Source: Bradyrhizobiaceae bacterium
GTDB taxonomy: Bacteria > Pseudomonadota > Alphaproteobacteria > Rhizobiales > Xanthobacteraceae
Length of the DNA stretch: 54,256 nucleotides
Direction of reading: 5' to 3'
Assembly (NCBI GenBank): GCA_003105195.1
Contig: PQAH01000149.1
Location: 1 to 54,256, forward strand
Below are positions 9,904 through 18,552 of this stretch, in pieces (the first letter of the stretch is position 1; every line of letters begins with the position of its first letter). The translations under genes were made by a program, and so were the position numbers. The notes below the pieces were generated by a model. It was given only the letters and a program-made list of their open reading frames with translations. It did no database searches and was not told where the DNA came from.

Positions 9904-11103
9904 ATGATCAGACGAACAATGCTGGTGCTGACGGCCTCCGTTGCCGCCTTCACCATGGCGACCGGGTTTGCGGTCGCCCAGGACGTGCTGAAGCTCGGCG
10001 CCAGCGCCCCCAAGACGGGCCCGCTCGCCGGTGGCGCCGCCGTGACGCACTGGCCGAACATCAAGCTCTGGATCCACGAGGTCAACGGCCGCGGCGGCCT
10101 GAAGGTCGGCGACAAGCGGCTGAAGGTCGAGCTGGTCGAATACGACGACAAGACCAGCGGCGAGGAGGCGGTGAAGAACATCCAGCGCCTCGCCACCGTC
10201 GACAAGGTGGATTTCATCGTGTCGCCCTACGGCACCGGCCTCAACGCGGCGACTGCGCCGATCATCGCACGGCACGGCTATCCGCACATCGCGGCCACGG
10301 CCGCGACCGACAGCGTCGCCGTGTTCGCGAAGCGGTGGCCGAACTCGTTCTGGCTGCTCGGGTCCTCCACCCAGCAGGCGCAAGGCGCCGTGGCGGCGCT
10401 GGAGAAGGCGCGCAAGGCCGGCCATATCGGCAATCGCGTGGCGGTCGTGCACGTGGCCGACGCCTTCGGCCTGGAGCTGATCGCCGCGGGCAAGCCGGCG
10501 CTGCAGAAGGCCGGATTCGAGATCGTCTACGAGGCCAACTATCCGCTCGGCACCCAGGACCTCGCGCCGATCGTCAGCCAGGCCAAGGCCGCAAGGCCCG
10601 ACGCCTTCGTGGCCTTCTCGTATCCGCCCGACACCTTCGCGCTGACCGAGCAGGCGCAGATCCAGAAGCTCGAGGTGGGCGCATTCTACGTGGGCGTCGG
10701 CACCGCCTTCCCGAGCTACATCGGCCGCTTCAAGGATACGGCGAACGGCATCCTGGGCATCGGCGGTGTCAACATGGCCTCCAAGGAGATGCAGGAATAC
10801 CGGCGCAAGCACCGCGAGGTGACCAATGCGGAAGCGGATTACTGGGCGAGCGCCATGACCTATGCCAGCCTGCAGATCCTGGAGCAGGCGATCGAGCGCG
10901 CCGGAACTCTCGATCGCGCGGCGGTGATCGCGGAAATCAAGAAGACGCCGGCGAAGACCGTGCTGGGCGAGCTCCCCCTCGCGGACAACATCAATCACAG
11001 GCTCTGGACCGTCGGCCAGTGGCAGGACGGCGTCTTCCATGGCGTCGCGTCCACGGGGCTCGAAGGCGCGCGGGAGCCGATCCGCAAGCCGGCCTGGAAG
11101 TGA
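9904..11103 (+). CDS. LIV-type ABC transporter substrate-binding protein (cluster A)
   Basis: A 399-residue periplasmic binding protein of the leucine/isoleucine/valine or aromatic-amide type (Peripla_BP_6). A signal peptide covers residues 1-25, with likely cleavage after AVA before QDVLKLG. The mature start KLGASAPKTGPLAGG and the segment KVELVEYDDKTSGEEAVKNI are typical. The ATG at 9904 is preceded by GAGGGAGGGAGA; a longer in-frame start at 9853 lacks the signal-peptide layout. It heads an operon with two permeases and two ATPases. A strong hairpin follows the gene (11159-11188). The ligand is unknown; the surrounding aldehyde dehydrogenases argue for a catabolic substrate. Confidence 0.9.
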   Translation: MIRRTMLVLTASVAAFTMATGFAVAQDVLKLGASAPKTGPLAGGAAVTHWPNIKLWIHEVNGRGGLKVGDKRLKVELVEYDDKTSGEEAVKNIQRLATVDKVDFIVSPYGTGLNAATAPIIARHGYPHIAATAATDSVAVFAKRWPNSFWLLGSSTQQAQGAVAALEKARKAGHIGNRVAVVHVADAFGLELIAAGKPALQKAGFEIVYEANYPLGTQDLAPIVSQAKAARPDAFVAFSYPPDTFALTEQAQIQKLEVGAFYVGVGTAFPSYIGRFKDTANGILGIGGVNMASKEMQEYRRKHREVTNAEADYWASAMTYASLQILEQAIERAGTLDRAAVIAEIKKTPAKTVLGELPLADNINHRLWTVGQWQDGVFHGVASTGLEGAREPIRKPAWK

Positions 11104-11158
11104 CGCATCGCGACCGATCTCCGGCGCGGCGTTCGAGAGGCTTCGAGGAAAGCTGGGG

Positions 11159-11188
11159 CGCGGTCCGATTCAACCGAATCGGGCCGCG
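11159..11188. repeat. Intercistronic stem-loop between binding-protein and permease genes
   Basis: CGCGGTCCGATTC (11159-11171) and GAATCGGGCCGCG (11176-11188) form a 13-bp stem with one G-U pair and a 4-nt loop. There is no T run. Its place between a binding-protein gene and its permease genes suits mRNA stabilisation or partial termination, giving excess binding protein. Confidence 0.55.
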
Positions 11189-11227
11189 TGCCGGCTGCGG
11201 CGGGTCTTTTCCATCGCAGGATCGTCC

Positions 11228-12094
11228 ATGGAGATACTCGTAACCGGCATTCTGCTCGGCGGCACCTATGCGCTCATCGCACTGGGGCTGACGCTACAAT
11301 ACGGCGTCGCGCGAATCATGAACCTCGCCAATGGCGAGACCCTGGTGGCGGCCGGCTTCATCGCCTTCTGGCTGTTCACGTCCTACCAGGTCAGCCCCCT
11401 CTGGGGCCTGCTCGTGATCGCGCCCGTCGCGTTCGCCGTGAACTGGGCGATCTACGTCTGGCTGCTGCGGCCGCTGGTCGACCGCGCCAAGAACCAGGGC
11501 ATGCTGGAGGTCGACTCGATCCTGGCGACGTTCGGGCTCCTGTTCCTGTTCCAGGGGCTGATGCTGCGCAGCTTCGGCGGCGCCTATGTCTCCTACACCT
11601 TTCTCGCCGAGCGGTTCACCATCTTCGGCAGCCCCTATGGGCTCAACCGCGTGGTGGCATTCCTGGCTGCGGCGCTGATCGGCGCCTCGCTGTGGTCCTT
11701 TCTCTACCTGACCCGCCGCGGCACGGCGGTGCGCGCGGTCGCGGTCAACCCGCACTCGTCCAACCTGGTGGGCATCGACGTCGCCGGCACGGCCGCGCTC
11801 GCCTTCGCGCTCGGCGGCGCGCTCACGGCCTGCGGCGGCACGCTGCTCTCGACCTTCTACACCTTCAATGCCTCGATGGGAGTCCTCTTCACCATCAAGG
11901 CCCTCATCATCGTCATCATGGGCGGCGTCGGCGACGTGCGCGGCGCCGTCCTCGCGGCGCTCATCCTGGGCGTGGCGGAGACGAGCGTGGCCAGCCTCGT
12001 CGACCCCGGACTGACGCTCTCCGCGACCTATGCGCTGTTCATCCTTGTGCTGCTGTTCCGGCCGCAGGGCATCTTCGGCAGGCAGCAGACATGA
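11228..12094 (+). CDS. LIV-type ABC permease, LivH-like (cluster A)
   Basis: A 288-residue inner-membrane permease with about eight helices. The LivH pattern is visible: the N-terminal LGGTYALIALGLTLQYGVARIMNLANGE, and the cytoplasmic coupling region with RAVAVNPHSSNLVGIDV that contacts the ATPases. It ends with LFRPQGIFG, the usual LivH C-terminus. The ATG at 11228 has AGGATCG upstream; the longer frame overlaps the binding-protein gene and is rejected. Its stop overlaps the next start (ATGA at 12091), showing translational coupling. Confidence 0.9.
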   Translation: MEILVTGILLGGTYALIALGLTLQYGVARIMNLANGETLVAAGFIAFWLFTSYQVSPLWGLLVIAPVAFAVNWAIYVWLLRPLVDRAKNQGMLEVDSILATFGLLFLFQGLMLRSFGGAYVSYTFLAERFTIFGSPYGLNRVVAFLAAALIGASLWSFLYLTRRGTAVRAVAVNPHSSNLVGIDVAGTAALAFALGGALTACGGTLLSTFYTFNASMGVLFTIKALIIVIMGGVGDVRGAVLAALILGVAETSVASLVDPGLTLSATYALFILVLLFRPQGIFGRQQT

Positions 12095-13065
12095 CGCAGC
12101 TCTCGGCTGGCGAGATCCGCATCGCCCTGATCGGCGCCGCCGCCGTGGCGGCCGCCGCGATGCTGCCCGTGTTCGACCAGGGCTTCTACCTGACCCTGTC
12201 GCTGAACATCGTGCTCTTTGCCGCGCTGTGCACGGCCTGGACGCTGTTCTCCGGCCCCACTCATTATATCTCGCTCGCCACGGCGGCGTTCTTCGGCCTC
12301 GGCACCTATTCGGTCGCGCTCGGCATCGACGTGCTGCCGTTCCCGGTGCTGGTGGCGGCGGGGGGCGCGGTGGCGGCGCTGCTCGCCGGGCTGGTCGGCG
12401 CCGCGACGCTGCGCATCTCCGGCGTCTATTTCGTGATCTTCACGCTCGGGCTCGCCGAGCTGATCCGCCAGATCGTGTCCTGGACGCAGGTCAAGCTCGG
12501 CGCCAGCATGGGCCTCTACGTGTTCACCGACTTCAGCGAGGCGCACATCTACTGGATGATGCTCGCGCTCACCGTGGCGGTGTTCGCCACCGGCTGGCTC
12601 ATCACCCGCTCGCGGCTCGGCTTCGCCTTGCAGATCATCGGCAACGACGAGCAGGTCGCGCGCCACTGCGGCATCGACACGGCACGGCTGAAGATCGTCC
12701 TGTTCATGATCTCGGGCGCCTTCATCGGCATGGCGGGCGCGATCCTCGCGCCGCGTTATTCCTATGTCGAGCCGCCGGCCGCCTTCAGTCCGACGGTCTC
12801 CTTCCTCGTCGTCATCATGGCGCTGCTCGGCGGCACGCGCCGGCTCTGGGGACCGCTGGTCGGCGTCGTCCCGTTCACGATCGTCATGGAATTCGTGTCG
12901 GCACGCTTCCCGAACGACACCCCGATCGTCATCGGCCTCGCATTCCTGGCCATCGTCTTCGTCCTGCCCGACGGCGTGCTCGGCCGGCTCGAGCAGTTGC
13001 GCGCGCGCCTGCGGCGGAGCCGTCCCGCGAGCCCGGCGGCCGTGGCCGCCAAGGAGCCCGCATGA
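12091..13065 (+). CDS. LIV-type ABC permease, LivM-like (cluster A)
   Basis: A 324-residue LivM-type permease with eight to ten hydrophobic segments. The conserved SLATAAFFGLGTYSVALG segment (residues about 65-85) and the coupling-helix region FALQIIGNDEQVARHCGID are present. A basic C-terminal tail (RLRRSRPASPAAVAA) lies beyond the last helix. It overlaps both neighbours by 4 nt (ATGA at each end), as expected for a tightly coupled LIV operon. Confidence 0.9.
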   Translation: MTQLSAGEIRIALIGAAAVAAAAMLPVFDQGFYLTLSLNIVLFAALCTAWTLFSGPTHYISLATAAFFGLGTYSVALGIDVLPFPVLVAAGGAVAALLAGLVGAATLRISGVYFVIFTLGLAELIRQIVSWTQVKLGASMGLYVFTDFSEAHIYWMMLALTVAVFATGWLITRSRLGFALQIIGNDEQVARHCGIDTARLKIVLFMISGAFIGMAGAILAPRYSYVEPPAAFSPTVSFLVVIMALLGGTRRLWGPLVGVVPFTIVMEFVSARFPNDTPIVIGLAFLAIVFVLPDGVLGRLEQLRARLRRSRPASPAAVAAKEPA

Positions 13066-13796
13066 CCGCGCCCGCCCTGAGCATCGTCGGCGCGCGCAAG
13101 AGCTTCGGCGGCCTGGTCGCGGTCAACGACGTGAGCTTCGAGGTCGAAAAGGGCGAGCTGTTCGGCCTGATCGGCCCGAACGGCTCGGGCAAGACCACGA
13201 TGCTCAATCTCATCTCGGGCGCGCTCGAGCCCGACGCCGGCGAGATCAGGCTGTCGGGCGAGCCGATTTCGGGACTGCCGGCCCACCAGATCGCCCGTCG
13301 CGGCGTCGCGCGCACATTCCAGCTCGTGCGCGTCCTGCCGTCGATGGACGCGGAGCGCAACGTGATGGCGGGCGTGGTGTTCGGCGGCCGGCGCCTGTGG
13401 GGCGCGGAAGCGCGCGACTTCGCTCGCGAGCTGCTCGCACTGGTGGGCCTGCGCGGCCGCGAGCAGGTACCGGTCGCTGCCATGACCTATATCGACCAGA
13501 AGCGCGTGGAACTGGCGCGGGCGCTGGGCGCGGACCCCCAGGTGCTCCTGCTCGACGAGTGGCTCGCCGGCCTCAATCCGAGCGAGCTCGCGATCGGCAT
13601 CGAGCTGATCGAGACGCTCAGCCGCCAGGGCCGCACCATCGTCATGGTCGAGCACGTCATGGACGCGATCCGCACGCTGTGCGGACGCTGCGTGGTGATG
13701 AGCTCGGGTCGCAAGATCAAGGACGGCAGCGTCGCGGATGTGCTGTCCGACCCGGACGTGGTGCAGGCCTATCTCGGAGACGACGACGATGCTTGA
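13062..13796 (+). CDS. LIV-type ABC ATPase, LivG-like (cluster A), atypical signature
   Basis: A 244-residue cytoplasmic ATPase. Walker A is GPNGSGKTT (about residues 37-45), the LivG-specific RTFQLVRVLPSMDAERNV segment is present, and Walker B is VLLLDEWLAGLNPSE followed by the switch histidine in MVEHVMDAI. Two positions differ from the common LivG pattern: the signature region reads MTYIDQKRVELARAL rather than a glycine-containing LxYGQQRR-like motif, and the Walker B Glu is followed by Trp instead of Pro. The catalytic Glu and Walker lysine are intact, so it may pair with a LivF carrying the canonical signature. It overlaps livF by 8 nt. Confidence 0.88.
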   Translation: MTAPALSIVGARKSFGGLVAVNDVSFEVEKGELFGLIGPNGSGKTTMLNLISGALEPDAGEIRLSGEPISGLPAHQIARRGVARTFQLVRVLPSMDAERNVMAGVVFGGRRLWGAEARDFARELLALVGLRGREQVPVAAMTYIDQKRVELARALGADPQVLLLDEWLAGLNPSELAIGIELIETLSRQGRTIVMVEHVMDAIRTLCGRCVVMSSGRKIKDGSVADVLSDPDVVQAYLGDDDDA

Positions 13797-15228
13797 GGTC
13801 CGCAACCTCGGCGTCCGCTACGGCCGGCACCAGGCGCTGGACGGCGTCTCCGCCCGGATCGAGAAGGGCGAAGTGTGCGTGATCCTGGGCGCGAACGGCG
13901 CCGGCAAATCGAGCCTGCTCAAGGCGATCGCCGGCATGGTGAAGGTCGAGCCCGGCTCGGAGGTGGTCATGAACGGCCGGCCGATCGCCGGCATGAAGCC
14001 GCATCGGATCGTCGAGATGGGGATCGCGCTGGTCCCGGAGGGCAGAGGCATTTTCGGCGACCTGACGGTCAGGGAGAACTTGCAGCTCGGCGCTTACACG
14101 GCCCGCGCCCGCAGCGGCGAGGCCGCCACCCTGCAGCGCGTCTTCGCGCTGTTTCCGCAGCTTGCCGAGCGCCGCGCCCAGGTCGTGCGGACCATGTCGG
14201 GCGGCGAGCAGCAGATGGTGGCGATCGGCCGCGCGCTGATGTCGCGGCCGGAAATCCTGATGCTGGACGAGCCGTCGCTGGGCCTGTCCCCGCGACTCAC
14301 CAAGGAGCTGTTCCGCTCGCTGACCGCCATCGCGCAGAGCGGTGTCGGCATCCTGCTCGTCGAGCAGAACGCCCGGCAGAGCCTGAAGATCGCCGACCGC
14401 GGCTATCTGATCGAGATCGGGCGGATCACCGGCGAGGGCAGCGCGCAAAGCCTGGTGAACGACCCGGCGGTCATCAATGCCTATCTGGGCGGCAGCGCCG
14501 CCCGCCCGCGGCCGGCGCGCACGCTCGTGCGCCTTCCGCCGCCGTTCCTGCTGCCCGCGGGGCTCGAGGCGATCGGCCGGCTGGTGCGGGACCTGGCGGC
14601 ACGGGCGGGCGCGATCCAGGCCGCTTTCGTGCGCGTGCGGCGGAAGGAGGACCCGCTTCCGAGCGCCTTTGCGGGGCGCTACGATCCGGCGGGCGCAGGC
14701 GATCCCTGGGACGACCTCATGAGAAGCGCGCCGCAAGGCTCACCCAAAGGGTCGCGCGTTTCGGCCGACGCCCGGCGGTTGAGCAGCCAGGCTGCGGCGC
14801 TGGCGCGCGCGGCGGCCGAGCGGCACGCGCGGTATATCCGCACGGGCAGCCCGTCCCACGTCGCGGCGTCCCATGTGGATCCGGCCGCGCTGGCGCGTGC
14901 GGCCGCCGAACGCATGGCCGAGCATGTCCGGCGGCAGCGGGCGGCGCGGCCTCAGCCGAGCGCCTTCGCCTCCGCCGAGCCGCCGCGGAAAAACCTCCCG
15001 CCGGAGCCGGTGGCGGAGCCGAAGGCCCTGCATGGCGCGCTCGGCCACAACAGCGCCGGCATCGCCGACGCCGCGCTTCCGCCGGCACAGGCTCTGGATA
15101 TCCCCGCACTGGCCGCGCGCGCCTCGGCCGTCATGGCCGCGCATGTGGCGGAGCGACGCAAGTCTTTGACCATGGTCGTCCTGCGCCGGCCGACCCTGGT
15201 GAAGACAGACGATCCGGAACATCCGTGA
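13789..15228 (+). CDS. LIV-type ABC ATPase, LivF-like, with long C-terminal extension (cluster A)
   Basis: A 479-residue protein, twice the normal LivF length of about 235. Residues 1-235 are a complete LivF: Walker A GANGAGKSS, VPEGRGIFGDLTVREN, the signature MSGGEQQM, Walker B ILMLDEPSLGLSP and the switch histidine replaced as usual for LivF (LVEQNARQ). After AYLGG (about 235) comes a 244-residue extension rich in Ala, Arg and Pro with no hydrophobic segment. It has a YDPAGAGDPWDDLM motif (about 302-315) and three degenerate copies of an ALARAAAERMAEHVR-like unit at residues 335-351, 365-381 and 439-455. The frame is uninterrupted to 15228. The extension is unrecognised; it may bind a partner or be a fused regulatory segment. 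Confidence 0.88.
   Translation: MLEVRNLGVRYGRHQALDGVSARIEKGEVCVILGANGAGKSSLLKAIAGMVKVEPGSEVVMNGRPIAGMKPHRIVEMGIALVPEGRGIFGDLTVRENLQLGAYTARARSGEAATLQRVFALFPQLAERRAQVVRTMSGGEQQMVAIGRALMSRPEILMLDEPSLGLSPRLTKELFRSLTAIAQSGVGILLVEQNARQSLKIADRGYLIEIGRITGEGSAQSLVNDPAVINAYLGGSAARPRPARTLVRLPPPFLLPAGLEAIGRLVRDLAARAGAIQAAFVRVRRKEDPLPSAFAGRYDPAGAGDPWDDLMRSAPQGSPKGSRVSADARRLSSQAAALARAAAERHARYIRTGSPSHVAASHVDPAALARAAAERMAEHVRRQRAARPQPSAFASAEPPRKNLPPEPVAEPKALHGALGHNSAGIADAALPPAQALDIPALAARASAVMAAHVAERRKSLTMVVLRRPTLVKTDDPEHP
14791..15153 (+). repeat. Three coding repeats in the LivF extension
   Basis: Copies at 14791-14841, 14881-14931 and 15103-15153, each 51 bp (17 residues). The translated forms are AAALARAAAERHARYIR, PAALARAAAERMAEHVR and PALAARASAVMAAHVAE. 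Copies 1 and 2 are 30 residues apart and closely alike; copy 3 is more diverged. They are predicted helices. Confidence 0.6.
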
Positions 15229-15295
15229 GACCCGAACAACAAGCCGAACAACATCAGCCTGGAGACCGGGGCTGAGACCGAGAGGGAGATTTGAG

Positions 15296-16759
15296 ATGGT
15301 TCAGATGGTGCGCATGCTGGAAAGCCAGTTCGGCGACCGCGCCGCGACGCGCAGGACGTTCAAGGATCTCAATCCCGCCGACGGCTCGGTGTGGGCGGAG
15401 GTGCCGGATTGCGGGCGCGCCGAAACCGCCGCCGCGATCGAGGCGGCCCATGCGGCCTTCCCGGCGTGGGCCGCCCTGCCCTTCTCCAAGCGCGCCCACT
15501 ACATGACCAAGGTCGCCGAGATCTTCGAGAAGCGGAAGGCGGAGATCGTCGAGGCGCTCCAGGGCGAGGGCGGCGGCTGGTTCGGCAAGGGCATGTTCGA
15601 GGCCGGCTACACGGCCGAGGTGTTCCATGCCGCGGCGGCCTCGACCTGGCAGCCGGTCGGCGAGGTGCTGCCGTCGGAATACGGCAAGGTCTCGATGGCG
15701 GTGCGCCGGCCGATGGGCGTCATCTCGGTGATCAGCCCCTGGAATTTCCCGTGCATTCTCTCCTCGCGCGGCTTCGCTTTCCCGCTCGCCGCCGGCAACA
15801 CCGTGGTCCTCAAGCCGTCCGAGGAGACGCCCTACACGGGCGGCATCCTGTTCGCGGAGATCTTCGCGGAAGCCGGCGTGCCGAAGGGCGTGCTCAACGT
15901 CGTCACCTGCTCGCGCGAGCAGGTGCAGGAGGTGGGCGACGAGCTGATCGAGCACCCCTATGTGAAGGGCATCTCCTTCACGGGCTCGACGGCCGTCGGC
16001 CGCCAGGTCGCGGCCAAGGCCGGCGCGCACCTGAAGAAGTGCTGCGTGGAGCTGGGCGGCAAGGATTCGCTCATCGTCTGCGACGACGCCGACATGGAGC
16101 GCGCGACCCACGCCGCCAATTTCGGCTCTTTCATGCACCAGGGCCAGATCTGCATGTCGGTCGAGAAGATCCTGGTGCAGGAGAAGGTCTTCGACCACTT
16201 CATGAAGCGTTTCCTGGAGCGCGTGCGCAAGCTCAAGGTCGGCGATCCGACCAAGAGCCACGAGCACATCATCGGCCCGCTCATCAACGACAAGCAGGTC
16301 GCGAAGGTGCGCGAGCAGCTCGAGGATGCGATCGCCAAGGGCGCGAAGGTGGTGATCGGCGGCAAGATCGAAGGCCGCTACGTCGAGCCGACCGTGCTCA
16401 CCGGCGTCACCCCCGACATGAAGCTGTACCAGGACGAGACCTTCGGCCCGGTCGTGCCGGTGATTCCGTTCCGCACCGACGACGAAGCCGTGCAGATCGC
16501 CAACGATACCGAGTACGGCCTCTCGGCCGGCGTCATGACCCGCGACGAGGCGCGCGGACTTGCGATCGTCAACCGGCTCGACACCGGCAACTGCCATATC
16601 AATTGCTCGTCGGTGAACGACGAGCCGCATGTTCCCTTCGGCGGCTTCAAGGCCTCGGGCGTCGGCAAGCACGGCGGACGCTGGTCGCTGGAGACGTTCA
16701 CGGAGACGCGCTGGATCACCCTCGACCGCGGCGGCCGGCCGTTCCCGCCGATGTTCTGA
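15296..16759 (+). CDS. Aldehyde dehydrogenase family protein (2), benzaldehyde/vanillin DH-like
   Basis: A 487-residue aldehyde dehydrogenase. It has the cofactor segment ISPWNFPCILSSRGFAFPLA, the general base Glu252 in CVELGGKDS, the nucleophile Cys286 in QGQICMS, and the EIFGP-equivalent DETFGPVVPVI with PFGGFKASGVGKHGG. The overall pattern resembles the benzaldehyde, vanillin and semialdehyde dehydrogenase branch. It begins 68 bp after livF of cluster A on the same strand and may share its transcript. It is followed by a hairpin and a third aldehyde dehydrogenase. Confidence 0.9.
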   Translation: MVQMVRMLESQFGDRAATRRTFKDLNPADGSVWAEVPDCGRAETAAAIEAAHAAFPAWAALPFSKRAHYMTKVAEIFEKRKAEIVEALQGEGGGWFGKGMFEAGYTAEVFHAAAASTWQPVGEVLPSEYGKVSMAVRRPMGVISVISPWNFPCILSSRGFAFPLAAGNTVVLKPSEETPYTGGILFAEIFAEAGVPKGVLNVVTCSREQVQEVGDELIEHPYVKGISFTGSTAVGRQVAAKAGAHLKKCCVELGGKDSLIVCDDADMERATHAANFGSFMHQGQICMSVEKILVQEKVFDHFMKRFLERVRKLKVGDPTKSHEHIIGPLINDKQVAKVREQLEDAIAKGAKVVIGGKIEGRYVEPTVLTGVTPDMKLYQDETFGPVVPVIPFRTDDEAVQIANDTEYGLSAGVMTRDEARGLAIVNRLDTGNCHINCSSVNDEPHVPFGGFKASGVGKHGGRWSLETFTETRWITLDRGGRPFPPMF

Positions 16760-16783
16760 CGCCGCAAGGTTCCCGCGTGGGGC

Positions 16784-16814
16784 GACCTGCGGGGACCGAC
16801 CGTGCCCGCAGGTC
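16784..16814. repeat. Perfect inverted repeat between aldehyde dehydrogenase genes
   Basis: GACCTGCGGG (16784-16793) and CCCGCAGGTC (16805-16814) form a perfect 10-bp stem with an 11-nt loop, 25 bp after the upstream stop. No T run follows, so attenuation or mRNA protection is as likely as termination. Confidence 0.5.
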
Positions 16815-16927
16815 CGCACGCCCGGGCCGGGCTCGGGACCGGTGCGAAGCGTATTGCATCGACCCCGGCGGAGTGGGAACCTCGCGCCAGTCCCAGCGCG
16901 AGAACCGCCGCAACACGAGGACACGCC

Positions 16928-18439
16928 ATGCTGGATCGTCCGACCAAGCTCCAGGAATTCAAGACCTTCATCGACGGCAAGTGGTGCGGAGCGGCGTCCG
17001 GCAAGACGTTCGAGACGCACAATCCCTATACGGGCGAGCCCTGGGCCCTGATCCCGGAATGCGACCGCGCCGACGTGGACCAGGCCTGCGAGGCGGCCTG
17101 GCGCGCCTTCGACCGCGGGCCGTGGCCCGCCATGACGCAGACCGCGCGCGGCCGGCTGCTGCGCCGGATCGGCGCGCTCATCGAGCAGCATGCCCAGCAC
17201 CTCGCCGAGATCGAGGTGCGCGACAACGGCAAGCTGATGTCGGAGATGCACGCGCAGACCAGGTACCTGCCCGAGTGGTTCTACTACTACGGCGGCCTCG
17301 CCGACAAGATCCACGGGGCGGTGGTGCCGGTCGACCGTCCCGACCACTTCAACTACACGCTCAAGGAGCCGGTCGGCGTCTGCGCCTTCATCACGCCGTG
17401 GAACTCGCCGCTGATGCTGGTGGGCTGGAAGCTCGCGCCAGCGCTGGCGGCGGGCTGCACCGTGGTGATCAAGCCGAGCGAGTTCACCTCCGCCTCGCTG
17501 CTCGAGTTCATGCGGCTGGTGATCGAGCCGGCCGAGGTGCCGCCGGGCGTCGTCAACGTCGTCACCGGCTACGGCGCCGTGGTCGGCGAGCCGCTGGTCA
17601 CGCACCCGAAGGTCGCCAAGGTGGCGTTCACGGGGGGCACCGCCACGGGCGCGCGCGTCAACGAGCTCGCGGCCAAGTCGTTCAAGAAGGTGTCGCTCGA
17701 GCTCGGCGGCAAGTCGCCCAACATCGTGTTCGACGACTGCGTCCTCGACGACGCGGTGAGCGGCGCCGTCTCGGGCATCTTCGCGGCGACCGGCCAGACC
17801 TGCATCGCGGGCTCGCGCCTCTTGCTGCAGGAGACGATCCACGACCGGTTCGTCGAGAAGCTGGTCGCCATGGCCAAGCAGGCGCGGCTCGGCGATCCCT
17901 CCCGGCTCGAGACGCAGGTCGGGCCGGTGACGACGCCGCCGCAATACCAGAAGGTGCTGTCCTATATCGACATCGCCAAGGGCGAAGGCGCGACCTGCGT
18001 GCTCGGCGGCGGCCCCGCGACCAAGGAGGAAGGCGGCGGCAAGTATTTCGTCAAGCCGACGATCTTCACGGGCGTCGACAACCGGATGCGCATCGCCCAG
18101 GAGGAGGTGTTCGGGCCGGTGCTGTCCGTGATCAAGTTCAAGGACGAGGAGGAGGCGGTGGCGATCGCCAACGACATCGCCTACGGCCTCGGCGCCGGCG
18201 TCTGGACGCAGTCGATCAAGCGCGCGACCACCATGGCGAAACGCATCCGCGCCGGCACCGTGTGGGTCAACACCTATCGCGCGGTCAGCTTCACGATGCC
18301 GTTCGGCGGCTACAAGGCCTCCGGGCTCGGGCGCGAGAACGGCATGGAGGCGATCGAGGGCTACCTGCAGACCAAGAGCGTGTGGATCAACAACGGGCCC
18401 GGCGGCGGCAATCCCTTCATCATGAAGACCGCGGGATGA
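16928..18439 (+). CDS. Aldehyde dehydrogenase family protein (3)
   Basis: A 503-residue aldehyde dehydrogenase. Present are the opening FIDGKWCGAASGKTFETHNP, cofactor motif TPWNSPLMLVGWKLAPALA, general base Glu258 in LELGGKSPN, nucleophile Cys292 in TGQTCIAGS and PFGGYKASGLGRENG. The pattern is close to the betaine/semialdehyde branch, and some homologues of this type act on semialdehydes from pyridine-ring opening; that match is from memory and weak. The ATG at 16928 begins the conserved domain; a GTG at 16802 adds 42 unlike residues. The dihaem cytochrome gene follows on the same strand. Confidence 0.9.
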   Translation: MLDRPTKLQEFKTFIDGKWCGAASGKTFETHNPYTGEPWALIPECDRADVDQACEAAWRAFDRGPWPAMTQTARGRLLRRIGALIEQHAQHLAEIEVRDNGKLMSEMHAQTRYLPEWFYYYGGLADKIHGAVVPVDRPDHFNYTLKEPVGVCAFITPWNSPLMLVGWKLAPALAAGCTVVIKPSEFTSASLLEFMRLVIEPAEVPPGVVNVVTGYGAVVGEPLVTHPKVAKVAFTGGTATGARVNELAAKSFKKVSLELGGKSPNIVFDDCVLDDAVSGAVSGIFAATGQTCIAGSRLLLQETIHDRFVEKLVAMAKQARLGDPSRLETQVGPVTTPPQYQKVLSYIDIAKGEGATCVLGGGPATKEEGGGKYFVKPTIFTGVDNRMRIAQEEVFGPVLSVIKFKDEEEAVAIANDIAYGLGAGVWTQSIKRATTMAKRIRAGTVWVNTYRAVSFTMPFGGYKASGLGRENGMEAIEGYLQTKSVWINNGPGGGNPFIMKTAG

Positions 18440-18552
18440 ACAGAGACGTCGCCGCCGACATTGTGGCCACGCCGATCGGTCGCCTTCGCGCAACTACAGA
18501 GGCAAGGATGTGACATCCCTTGTCCTGGATTCACCAGCCACGGGGTTCCTTC

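Noticed and set aside
15254-18493. Minus-strand open frame of 1079 codons
   Set aside because: It is antisense to two complete aldehyde dehydrogenases and rich in Arg, Asp, His and Leu; long antisense frames are usual at this GC content and no family motif is present.
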